Assembly (NCBI GenBank): GCA_004144935.1
Contig: SDZP01000208.1
Location: 1 to 6,346, forward strand
Direction of reading: 5' to 3'
From: Caulobacteraceae bacterium
Lineage (GTDB): Bacteria; Pseudomonadota; Alphaproteobacteria; Caulobacterales; Caulobacteraceae
DNA: 6,346 bases
Shown: positions 1 through 5,389 of the stretch, piece after piece
How positions within the stretch are numbered: the first letter of the stretch is position 1
How the letters are laid out: each line of letters begins with the position of its first letter
Position numbers and translations under genes: made by a program
The notes under the pieces: generated by a model
The model's input: only the letters and a program-made list of their open reading frames with translations
Told to the model about the DNA's origin: nothing
The model's database searches: none

Positions 1-56
1 TACTCGCCGTGAACCGGCACGCGGGTCCGCTCCGCCAGCTGCACCACGCCGGTCAG
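1..56. repeat. Left arm of a perfect 56-bp inverted repeat at the window edge (likely fold-back artefact)
   Basis: Bases 1-56 are the exact reverse complement of 115-170, with no mismatch over 56 positions; pairing stops at 57/114. The right arm is in frame and encodes normal receptor plug sequence (LTGVVQLAERTRVPVHGE), whereas the left arm read forward gives unrelated residues and a stop. The natural reading is that the left arm is a copied, inverted piece of the gene joined at base 57. It starts exactly at base 1, which is typical of a chimeric contig end. A real genomic inversion is possible but less likely. Confidence 0.9.
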
Positions 57-57
57 C

Positions 58-1722
58 ATCGAAGGCGCGCTGATCGTGCGGGGGGCGGGCGCGGGACCTT
101 ATGGCGCCGGCGCCCTGACCGGCGTGGTGCAGCTGGCGGAGCGGACCCGCGTGCCGGTTCACGGCGAGTACGAGGTCTTTGCCGGCGAGCGCGAGAGCTA
201 TGGGGCGCAAGGCGCCTTCGCGGTCGGGGACCTGTTCCTGGCCGGGGGTTGGCAGAAGACGGCCGGCTGGACGCCGGTGCGGGCCGGTCGCGGGGCGGCC
301 GACGAGCCGCTGGCCTACGAAGCGCTGTCCGGCGTGGTGCGCTATGCGCCGCAGGTCGCCGGCCTGGATATGGCGATCCGGGCCTCGGCCTATGAGGAGA
401 GCCGTGACAGCGGCCTGGCCGGGGCCAGTTCGAGGGCCACCGGGGCATCAGCCTCGCTGGCCGTGGCGGGTCGCTCGCCGGGACTGGGGACAGAATGGCG
501 GCTGCAGGTCTGGAGCCGGGTCTCCGACCTGGAGAACAGTTCGGTCGCCGTGGGGGCGGGGCGGGCGACGACGACGCCGGCCAACGAACAGTATGCGACA
601 CCGGCCGTCGGGATCGGCGTGAACGCCGCCCTGCGGATGGATCGCGGGACCGGCGGCTGGGAGGTCGGCGGCGACTTCCGCTATGCCGAGGGCGAAACCC
701 GCGAGCATTTCCGCTTCATGGCCGGCGACTTCACCCGCGGCCGGGTGGCCGGCGGGGCCCAGACCGTGGGCGGTGTCTACGGCGAAGCCTGGCGGGACTT
801 CGGTCCCTGGCGCCTGACCGGTGGCGGCCGCATCGATCACTGGGCCAGCTTCGATGGCAGCCGGCGCGAGCGGGACCTGGCCAGCGGCGCCCCGACCCTG
901 ACGTTCACGCCGCGAGACGCCGATGGCTGGCAACCGACCGCCCGGGTCGGTGCGCGCCGCGAGGGGCCGCTGGTGCTGCGGGCGGCCGCCTACGCCGGCT
1001 TCCGGCCGCCGAGCCTGAACGAGCTGCATCGGCCGTTCCGGGTCGGCAACGACGTCACCGAGGCCAATGCCGAGCTCGAGCCGGAGGTGCTGTACGGGGC
1101 CGAGCTGGGGCTGGGCGGAGATGGCGCTCGCGGCGAAGACTGGCTCTGGAGCGCCACCCTGTTCACCAGCCGGCTGGAGGGGGCCATGACCAACGTCACC
1201 ATCGGCGTTGGCCCCGGAACCTTCCCGATCGCCGGCTTCATTCCGGCCGGCGGCGTGCTGCGCCAGCGTCAGAACGCCGGCGACATCGATGCGGTCGGCG
1301 TCGAGGCCGAACTGTCGCGGCAGTGGGGCGAGGCGTTCGGCCTGCGTCTGGCCGGCGCCTGGACCGATGCAGAGGTGGACGGCGGCAGCGTCGCGCCGCA
1401 GCTGACCGGCCTGCGCCCCGCCCAGACGCCGAAGGTCAGCGCCACGGCCGATGTGACCTGGCGGGTGGCGGAGCCGCTGAAGCTGACGGCGCAGGTCCGC
1501 TATGAGGGCCAACGCTGGGAAGACGACCTCAACAGCCGCTCCCTGGGCGCCGCGACGACGCTGGACCTGCGGGCCGACTGGCGACTGTCTGGCAAGGTCG
1601 GGCTGTGGCTGGCGCTGGACAATGTGACCGACGAGGCGGTCGAGACCGGACAGACCGCGGACGGTATCGAGAGCTTCGACGCCCCGCGCGCGGTGCGCAT
1701 CGGCCTGAGGTTTACGCCCTGA
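58..1722 (+). CDS. TonB-dependent outer-membrane receptor, 5'-truncated (end of plug plus whole beta-barrel)
   Basis: Outer-membrane beta-barrel that imports a ligand using energy from TonB/ExbBD; the ligand cannot be told from this sequence. The open frame reads from 58 to the TGA at 1720-1722 (554 codons). It opens with the end of a plug domain (IEGALIVRGAGAGPYGAGAL, then TGVVQL), matching the family pattern IERVEVLRGPxxxLYGxGAxGGVVN. The rest is barrel, with alternating aromatic and polar strands, the conserved FRPPSLNELHRPF segment near 1009-1047 followed by AELEPE, and the closing LALDNVTDEAVETG near 1609-1650 before the last strand AVRIGLRFTP. Family members usually have 600-800 residues, so the signal peptide, TonB box and most of the plug are missing. 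The GTG at 76 is inside the plug and is not a real start. The frame has a TGA at 10-12, but this lies in the fold-back arm (1-56) and should not be read as a gene defect. The 3' end overlaps the convergent CinA-type gene by 11 bp. Confidence 0.95.
   Translation: MEGALIVRGAGAGPYGAGALTGVVQLAERTRVPVHGEYEVFAGERESYGAQGAFAVGDLFLAGGWQKTAGWTPVRAGRGAADEPLAYEALSGVVRYAPQVAGLDMAIRASAYEESRDSGLAGASSRATGASASLAVAGRSPGLGTEWRLQVWSRVSDLENSSVAVGAGRATTTPANEQYATPAVGIGVNAALRMDRGTGGWEVGGDFRYAEGETREHFRFMAGDFTRGRVAGGAQTVGGVYGEAWRDFGPWRLTGGGRIDHWASFDGSRRERDLASGAPTLTFTPRDADGWQPTARVGARREGPLVLRAAAYAGFRPPSLNELHRPFRVGNDVTEANAELEPEVLYGAELGLGGDGARGEDWLWSATLFTSRLEGAMTNVTIGVGPGTFPIAGFIPAGGVLRQRQNAGDIDAVGVEAELSRQWGEAFGLRLAGAWTDAEVDGGSVAPQLTGLRPAQTPKVSATADVTWRVAEPLKLTAQVRYEGQRWEDDLNSRSLGAATTLDLRADWRLSGKVGLWLALDNVTDEAVETGQTADGIESFDAPRAVRIGLRFTP
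115..170. repeat. Right arm of the 56-bp inverted repeat (native receptor coding sequence)
   Basis: This arm is the exact reverse complement of 1-56, with a 58-bp spacer (57-114) between the arms. It is read in frame with the receptor and fits the family pattern, so it is the original copy. Confidence 0.9.
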
Positions 1723-2233
1723 CGTCCAGCGCCCTGGCCAGGAGGTCCAGGCTGGTTTCCAGGCAGGCGAGTCGCACGGCGGCGCGACCCCGGTCGCCGT
1801 AGAACTCGACGTGCGTCCGCAGGCCCCCCTCGCGGGTGGCGCAGGCGAAGTGAACAAGGCCGACGACGGCCCCGGCGTCGTTGGCGTCGGCATAGCCTGT
1901 TATCGACAGGGTGATGTCTGCGTCGGAGGCCTTCAGCGCGCCACGGGCCATGGCGGCGGCGACGGTCTGACTGACGGCGCCCTCGTCCTCCAGCATGCGC
2001 GCCGGCACCCGCAGCAGTTCCATCTTGGCCGCTGGCGTATAGGCCACGAAGCCGCGCTCGAAGGCCTGCGAGCAGCCGGGAACATCCGTCAGTAGCGAAG
2101 CCAGCAGGCCGCCGGTGCAGCTCTCGGCGGTGGCGATGGTGCGATGCTGATCGCAGGCGGCCTGAAGCACCCGCAGGACCTTTAGGTCGAGGGCGAGCGG
2201 CAGGGCGGGGGCAAGGGCTTCGGTGGCGCTCAC
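1712..2233 (-). CDS. CinA C-terminal-domain protein (PncC-type nicotinamide-nucleotide amidohydrolase family), stand-alone
   Basis: Predicted cytosolic protein of 173 residues, the size of a free CinA-C/PncC domain with no N-terminal molybdopterin-binding-like half. Family members such as PncC deamidate nicotinamide mononucleotide to nicotinate mononucleotide in pyridine-nucleotide recycling. Seen here: TAESCTGG at 35-42 (Ser38 is the expected nucleophile), AYTPAAKMELL with Tyr65 and Lys70 (the usual active-site Tyr/Lys pair), and AVSQ around 86-89. Odd: the usual G-x-A-G-P-x-x-G loop after SITG is replaced by GYADANDAG (113-121), so the family's Gly-Pro is lost; activity is therefore uncertain. 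The start is chosen as GTG at 2233 because the conserved domain begins about 15 residues later. It has only a weak ribosome site; a TTG at 2263 behind AGGACGG is an alternative. The upstream open frame runs antisense into the next gene and has no family similarity. Stop TAA is at 1714-1712, inside the convergent receptor gene. Confidence 0.93.
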   Translation of the reverse strand: MSATEALAPALPLALDLKVLRVLQAACDQHRTIATAESCTGGLLASLLTDVPGCSQAFERGFVAYTPAAKMELLRVPARMLEDEGAVSQTVAAAMARGALKASDADITLSITGYADANDAGAVVGLVHFACATREGGLRTHVEFYGDRGRAAVRLACLETSLDLLARALDVRA

Positions 2234-2333
2234 GGACGTGGGGTCCCGTCGACTTCGGTCCAACCGTCCTAATCGCTCCGCAAACGGTTTGGTTCCGGCT
2301 TGACCCGCGGGCCGCGAGAGGGTTGCTGGGACG
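2234..2333. other. Divergent intergenic region between the CinA-type gene and the FAD oxidase gene
   Basis: This 100-bp stretch must hold the start signals of both flanking genes. Two short palindromes are visible: CGGT-CCA-ACCG (2256-2266) and CAAAC-G-GTTTG (2281-2291). A TTGACC at 2300-2305 could be a -35 element for the rightward gene, but I see no convincing -10 partner at normal spacing. GAGAGG (2316-2321) is a possible but distant ribosome site for the ATG at 2334. Confidence 0.4.
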
Positions 2334-3329
2334 ATGGCGAGTCTCGACGGCAGGACGGTTCGGGTGGCCGGCGCGGGCGTGCTCGGGCTGTCGATCGCGA
2401 TCGAACTGGCGCAGGCCGGGGCGGCGGTGACCGTCCATGACCCCAGTCCCGGGACCTCCGCCTCCATTGTCGCCGCCGGCATGCTGGCCCCGGTGTTCGA
2501 GGCGGTGCTGGACCCGGTGGCCAAGGGCCATTTCCCCCTGCTGATGGCCGCGCGCGACCTCTGGCCGGCCTTCGCCGCGCGCACCGGGATCGTTCTGGAC
2601 CGGGCCGGGGCCACCTACGCCGGCGAGCGGGCGCTGGAGGTGCGCAAGGCGGTTGCGGGCCTGGGGGTGGCCGGCGAGGCGCGGCCCGAGGGGCTGTTCG
2701 TGGCGGAGGACTGGCGGCTGGACGCCGAACCCGCCCTGGAGCAACTGCGGGCGGTGGCGAAGGGCCTCGGTGTTACCTTCGTCCAAGGCGCCCTGGACGA
2801 GGTCGACGGCGAGGCGGTGGCGGCGACCGGTTGGCAACCGGTCCGCTGGGCGCCGGAAAGCGCCGTGATCTCGGCGATCAAGGGCCAGATCGGCAAGTCC
2901 GCCGTCGGGCCCCTGGCCGAGCGGGAAACCGGCCTGGTCCAGCGCCGCGACGGCGGCTACATCGCGCCGGCGGCCGGCGGCGCCCTGGTCGGCGCGACCA
3001 TGGAGCGGGGCCGCACGGACCTGACGCCCGACGACACCCTGCTGGCCGTGATCGAGCGGGCGTTTCCCGAGTTGATGGTCCAGGGCTACATGGCCAAGGC
3101 GCTGGTCGGCATCCGGGGGGCGACGCCGGACGGGCTGCCGCTGGTGGGCCAGAGCGTCCGGCCCGGCGTCTGGCTGGCCATGGGGGCGCGGCGCAATGGC
3201 TGGTTGCTGGCTCCGCTTGTGGCGGCGATGACGCGGGCGTATCTCGCGGGCGAGGATCCGGGGCCTTGGGCCGCGGCTCTGGATGCGCGCCGATTCACGG
3301 CGCAGGGACAAGAAACGTCGGAGGATTGA
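2334..3329 (+). CDS. FAD-dependent amine oxidase of the DAO family, glycine oxidase (ThiO)-like
   Basis: Predicted soluble flavoenzyme of 331 residues, close to ThiO length, that would oxidatively deaminate an amino acid or other amine using FAD and oxygen. The N-terminal Rossmann dinucleotide site is GAGVLGL (13-19), with Asp36 at the end of the second strand contacting the FAD ribose. AAGMLAP (47-53) is the ThiO/DAO hallmark. Near the C-terminus GIRGATPDGLPLVG (259-272) supplies a candidate carboxylate-binding Arg261, and RNGWLLAP (287-294) matches the GHxRNGILLAP block of glycine oxidases, except that the His is not kept (GARRNG). No signal peptide is visible. ThiO normally sits with thiG/thiS in thiamine clusters; none is present here, so the substrate is open. 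The start ATG follows GAGAGG at 12 bases, and no earlier start fits the FAD motif. The stop overlaps the next gene's ATG (TGATG). Confidence 0.92.
   Translation: MASLDGRTVRVAGAGVLGLSIAIELAQAGAAVTVHDPSPGTSASIVAAGMLAPVFEAVLDPVAKGHFPLLMAARDLWPAFAARTGIVLDRAGATYAGERALEVRKAVAGLGVAGEARPEGLFVAEDWRLDAEPALEQLRAVAKGLGVTFVQGALDEVDGEAVAATGWQPVRWAPESAVISAIKGQIGKSAVGPLAERETGLVQRRDGGYIAPAAGGALVGATMERGRTDLTPDDTLLAVIERAFPELMVQGYMAKALVGIRGATPDGLPLVGQSVRPGVWLAMGARRNGWLLAPLVAAMTRAYLAGEDPGPWAAALDARRFTAQGQETSED
3320..3324 (+). promoter_or_regulatory. Shine-Dalgarno and coupled stop/start for the acyl-CoA dehydrogenase
   Basis: GGAGG lies in the last codons of the oxidase gene, four bases before the ATG at 3329. 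The oxidase stop TGA (3327-3329) shares its A with that ATG. This fixes the dehydrogenase start, although its open frame continues upstream to 2831, and indicates translational coupling of the two genes. Confidence 0.85.
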
Positions 3330-4498
3330 TGTCGGGGTTCTGGCTGACCGAGGAGCAGGAGGCGATCCGCGAGGGCGTCACCAAGGTGATGGCCGACTTC
3401 GCCGACGAGTACTGGCGCAATGCCGACGAGACCGGCCGCTTCCCGGAGGAGTTCGTCTCGGCCATGGCGGCCGGCGGATGGCTTGGCGTGGCCATGCCGG
3501 AGGAATACGGCGGCGCGGGCCTGGGGCTGACCGAAGCGGCCATCGTCATGCAGACGGTGGCCCAGTCGGGCGCGGCCTTCACCGGGGCCAGCGCCGTGCA
3601 CCTGAACATCTTCGGCCTGATGCCAATCGTGAAGTTCGGCACCGACGAGCAGCGCCGCCGCCACCTGCCGCGCACCATTGCCGGCCAGGACAAGGCCTGT
3701 TTCGCCGTCACCGAGCCAAACAGCGGGCTGGACACCGCCAGTCTGGAGACCCGGGCCGAAAAGCACGGCAACGGTTACCGGATCAATGGCCGGAAGATCT
3801 GGACCACCATGGCCCAGCGGGCCAACAAGATCCTGCTGATCGCCCGCACCACGCCCAAGGAGCAGACGGCCAAGCCGATGCAGGGGCTCAGCCTGTTCTA
3901 CACCGACTTCGACCGGGCCCGGATCGACGCCAAGCCTATTCCCAAGATGGGCCGGAAAGCCGTTGAATGTAATATGCTTTTCATCGAGGACCTGCAGGTC
4001 CCGGCCGAGGATCTGATCGGCGAGGAGGGCAAGGGCTTCCAGTATCTGCTGGCCGGGCTGAACCCGGAGCGGGTGCTGTTCGGGGTCGAGGCTGTGGGCA
4101 TCGGCCGCGCCGCCCTGGCCAAGGCGGCGACCTACGCCAAGGAGCGCATCGTGTTCGGCCGGCCGATCGGCCAGAACCAGGGGGTGCAGCATCCGCTGGC
4201 CAGATGCTGGGCCGAGCTGGAGGCCGCGAACCTGCTGGCCTTCAAGGCCGCCGCCCTCTACGACGCCGGCCGTGACTGCGGGGCCGAGGCCAACGCCGCC
4301 AAATACCTGGGCGCCGAGGCCGGTTTCCGGGCTGCCGAAGCTGCCGTGCTGGCGCACGGCGGCATGGGCTACGCCAAGGAGTACGATGTCGAGCGATACA
4401 TGCGCGAAGCCATGATCGCCCGCATCGCACCGGTCAGCCGCGAGATGATCCTCAACTTCATCGCCGAGCGCGTGCTGCACCTGCCCAAGAGCTACTAG
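3329..4498 (+). CDS. Acyl-CoA dehydrogenase family protein (FAD)
   Basis: Soluble flavoenzyme of 389 residues, standard ACAD length, that introduces an alpha-beta double bond into an acyl-CoA and passes electrons to an electron-transfer flavoprotein. The order is normal: N-terminal helical domain with MPEEYGGAGLG (56-66); central beta domain with ACFAVTEPNSGLDT (123-136, FAD/substrate signature) and the KIWTT block (156-160); C-terminal helical domain with FGRPIGQNQGVQ (276-287, FAD-binding Arg and Gln) and HGGMGYAKEYDVERYMREA (343-361). The position of the usual C-terminal catalytic Glu (YEG in medium-chain enzymes) reads APVS here (367-370), so that base is absent. Glu247 in GLNPERVLFG aligns with the catalytic Glu of isovaleryl-CoA and long-chain dehydrogenases and is the likely base. 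The acyl substrate cannot be named. The gene is second in an operon with the amine oxidase; its TAG stop is 3 bp from the convergent tonB stop, with no terminator between them. Confidence 0.96.
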   Translation: MSGFWLTEEQEAIREGVTKVMADFADEYWRNADETGRFPEEFVSAMAAGGWLGVAMPEEYGGAGLGLTEAAIVMQTVAQSGAAFTGASAVHLNIFGLMPIVKFGTDEQRRRHLPRTIAGQDKACFAVTEPNSGLDTASLETRAEKHGNGYRINGRKIWTTMAQRANKILLIARTTPKEQTAKPMQGLSLFYTDFDRARIDAKPIPKMGRKAVECNMLFIEDLQVPAEDLIGEEGKGFQYLLAGLNPERVLFGVEAVGIGRAALAKAATYAKERIVFGRPIGQNQGVQHPLARCWAELEAANLLAFKAAALYDAGRDCGAEANAAKYLGAEAGFRAAEAAVLAHGGMGYAKEYDVERYMREAMIARIAPVSREMILNFIAERVLHLPKSY

Positions 4499-4501
4499 CC
4501 G

Positions 4502-5221
4502 CTACTCCTCAAGCCGGAAGGTCATCGGGATGCGGACGTCGGCCCCTTCGACCGGCTGGCCGTCGACGGTCTGCGGCTTCATCCGGAAGTGCTTGGTGAC
4601 CCTCAGGGCCGCCGAGCCGAAGCCGTATTCGGACGGGGTCTCACTGAGCACGGTGCAGTCCCGCACGGCGCCAATGGCCGTGACCTTGCAGTTGAGGGTC
4701 GCCGTGCCGGAGATGTTCTGGCGCAGGGCCCGGTCGGGGAAGGCGTTGCCCATCTGGGCGGCGGTGGGCTTCTTCAGCCAGTCGGGCCGGGCGATGACGG
4801 CCGGCGGACGGGGCGGCTGGATCGGACCCAGACTCTCGATCTCGCCGGTGACGATGGTCTTTGGCGGCTCAACGGATGGATTGATGATTTCCTTCGGCTC
4901 GACGGGAAGCGGCGGGACCGTCGCGTTGAGGTTCGGCATGGGGATGTGAATCTTGCGCGCCGTCGTGCGCGGGGGCTCGGGATCTGGGTTGGGCTTGGGC
5001 TCTGGCGGCTTCACCGGCGGCCGTTCCATAGTCAGGGGCACACCTTCGTCGAACGCCGCAACCGGCATGACGAACTTCTTGTAGGCCATGTAGGCGCCGA
5101 CGCCGGTATGGGCGGCGACCGACAGGGTCAGGGCGACGACGAACGGGGTGCTGAGGCGCTTGCCGGGGCGTGGACCATCGTAGGCGGGGAAGGGGTGGTC
5201 TGAGAGGGCGGCGACGGACAT
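4502..5221 (-). CDS. tonB: Energy transducer TonB
   Basis: Inner-membrane protein of 239 residues that spans the periplasm and transmits proton-motive force from ExbB/ExbD to outer-membrane receptors such as the one at the left of this window. There is a short cytosolic N-terminus of about 25 residues, then a single membrane segment (about 26-47) containing the conserved S-x-x-x-H signature (Ser34, His38) by which TonB couples to ExbB/D. A Pro/Glu/Lys-rich periplasmic spacer (about 61-140) follows. The C-terminal TonB domain (about 155-239) has GTATLNCKV, CTVLSETPSEYGFGSAAL and VRIPMTFRLEE. Two Cys (178, 189) lie in this domain and could form a periplasmic disulfide. The ATG at 5221-5219 follows GGAGGA at five bases, a strong site; the ATG at 5226 is out of frame. 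The gene appears monocistronic in this window, and no exbB/exbD is nearby. More than one TonB is common in this group, so the name denotes the family. Confidence 0.96.
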   Translation of the reverse strand: MSVAALSDHPFPAYDGPRPGKRLSTPFVVALTLSVAAHTGVGAYMAYKKFVMPVAAFDEGVPLTMERPPVKPPEPKPNPDPEPPRTTARKIHIPMPNLNATVPPLPVEPKEIINPSVEPPKTIVTGEIESLGPIQPPRPPAVIARPDWLKKPTAAQMGNAFPDRALRQNISGTATLNCKVTAIGAVRDCTVLSETPSEYGFGSAALRVTKHFRMKPQTVDGQPVEGADVRIPMTFRLEE

Positions 5222-5267
5222 GTCATTCCTCCGGGGTGCGGCGATCCGGAATGGATCGGGAATGACA
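5221..5267 (-). promoter_or_regulatory. Predicted folded leader of tonB masking the start region
   Basis: In the tonB mRNA sense, bases 5267-5259 (UGUCAUUCC) can pair perfectly over 9 bp with 5229-5221 (GGAAUGACA). The second arm covers half of the Shine-Dalgarno GGAGGA (5232-5227) and the A of the AUG. Directly stacked inside is a 6-bp stem, CGAUCC-AUUCC-GGAUCG (5258-5242). Together they make a long hairpin with a 12-base bulge on its 3' side. The inner loop AUUCC could also pair with GGAAU at the start site, giving a competing fold. This could repress translation or respond to temperature or a ligand, but that role is inference from base pairing alone. Confidence 0.45.
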
Positions 5268-5389
5268 CATGTAAGCCATAGGAGTTGACGTGTGTAAAGT
5301 CACAAAACGACAAGCGTAAAACTGGGTGCCGCAGGCGGTTGCGATCGTGGTTAATCAGGCCTTAACCGAACCGGCCCAAACAACGGGGC
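5222..5389. other. Divergent regulatory region between tonB and the lytic transglycosylase
   Basis: This 168-bp stretch is the longest non-coding part of the window. It is clearly richer in A and T around 5268-5325 than anything else here, as expected for promoters. Elements visible: the tonB leader fold (5221-5267), a tandem 11-bp near-repeat (5243-5253 and 5254-5264, one mismatch), TTGACG (5285-5290, rightward -35-like), TGTG-N6-CACA (5291-5304), and the CtrA-type palindrome (5349-5367). On the minus strand TTGTGA (5305-5300) and TATGGC (5280-5275) could be tonB promoter elements, but their 19-bp spacing is long. Confidence 0.5.
5349..5367 (+). promoter_or_regulatory. CtrA-type binding site (TTAA-N7-TTAAC), fully symmetric
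   Basis: TTAA at 5351-5354, seven bases, then TTAAC at 5362-5366: a perfect match to the established CtrA consensus of Caulobacter and relatives. It sits in a larger exact inverted repeat, GGTTAA-N7-TTAACC, so both strands match. I found no other TTAA in this GC-rich window, which makes chance occurrence unlikely. The box ends 23 bases before the transglycosylase ATG, a position compatible with overlap of a -35 element. It lies about 130 bp from the tonB start and could affect that gene as well. Confidence 0.75.

Noticed and set aside
10..12. In-frame TGA suggesting the receptor is a pseudogene
   Set aside because: It lies inside the inverted arm 1-56, which is not native receptor sequence.
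448..1893. Long open frame on the minus strand opposite the receptor gene
   Set aside because: It lacks any recognisable family feature and its residues (Arg/Pro/Gly/Ala-rich) are what GC-rich antisense frames give; the plus-strand receptor explains the region.
2281..2291. CAAAC-G-GTTTG palindrome as an operator of the oxidase gene
   Set aside because: Short, single copy and without a recognisable regulator family; mentioned only as part of the intergenic description.
1500..3311. 603-codon open frame on the minus strand spanning three genes
   Set aside because: It runs antisense to the receptor end and the oxidase and out of frame across the CinA-type gene, with low-complexity Arg/His/Pro composition and no domain; a shadow of high GC content.
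58..5221. Receptor and TonB as one uptake operon
   Set aside because: They are on opposite strands, separated by three unrelated genes, and no exbB/exbD or transporter genes are present.
5291..5304. TGTG-N6-CACA as a CRP/FNR-type operator
   Set aside because: Only four symmetric bases per side and a shorter spacing than the CRP consensus TGTGA-N6-TCACA; in an AT-richer promoter region this is weak.
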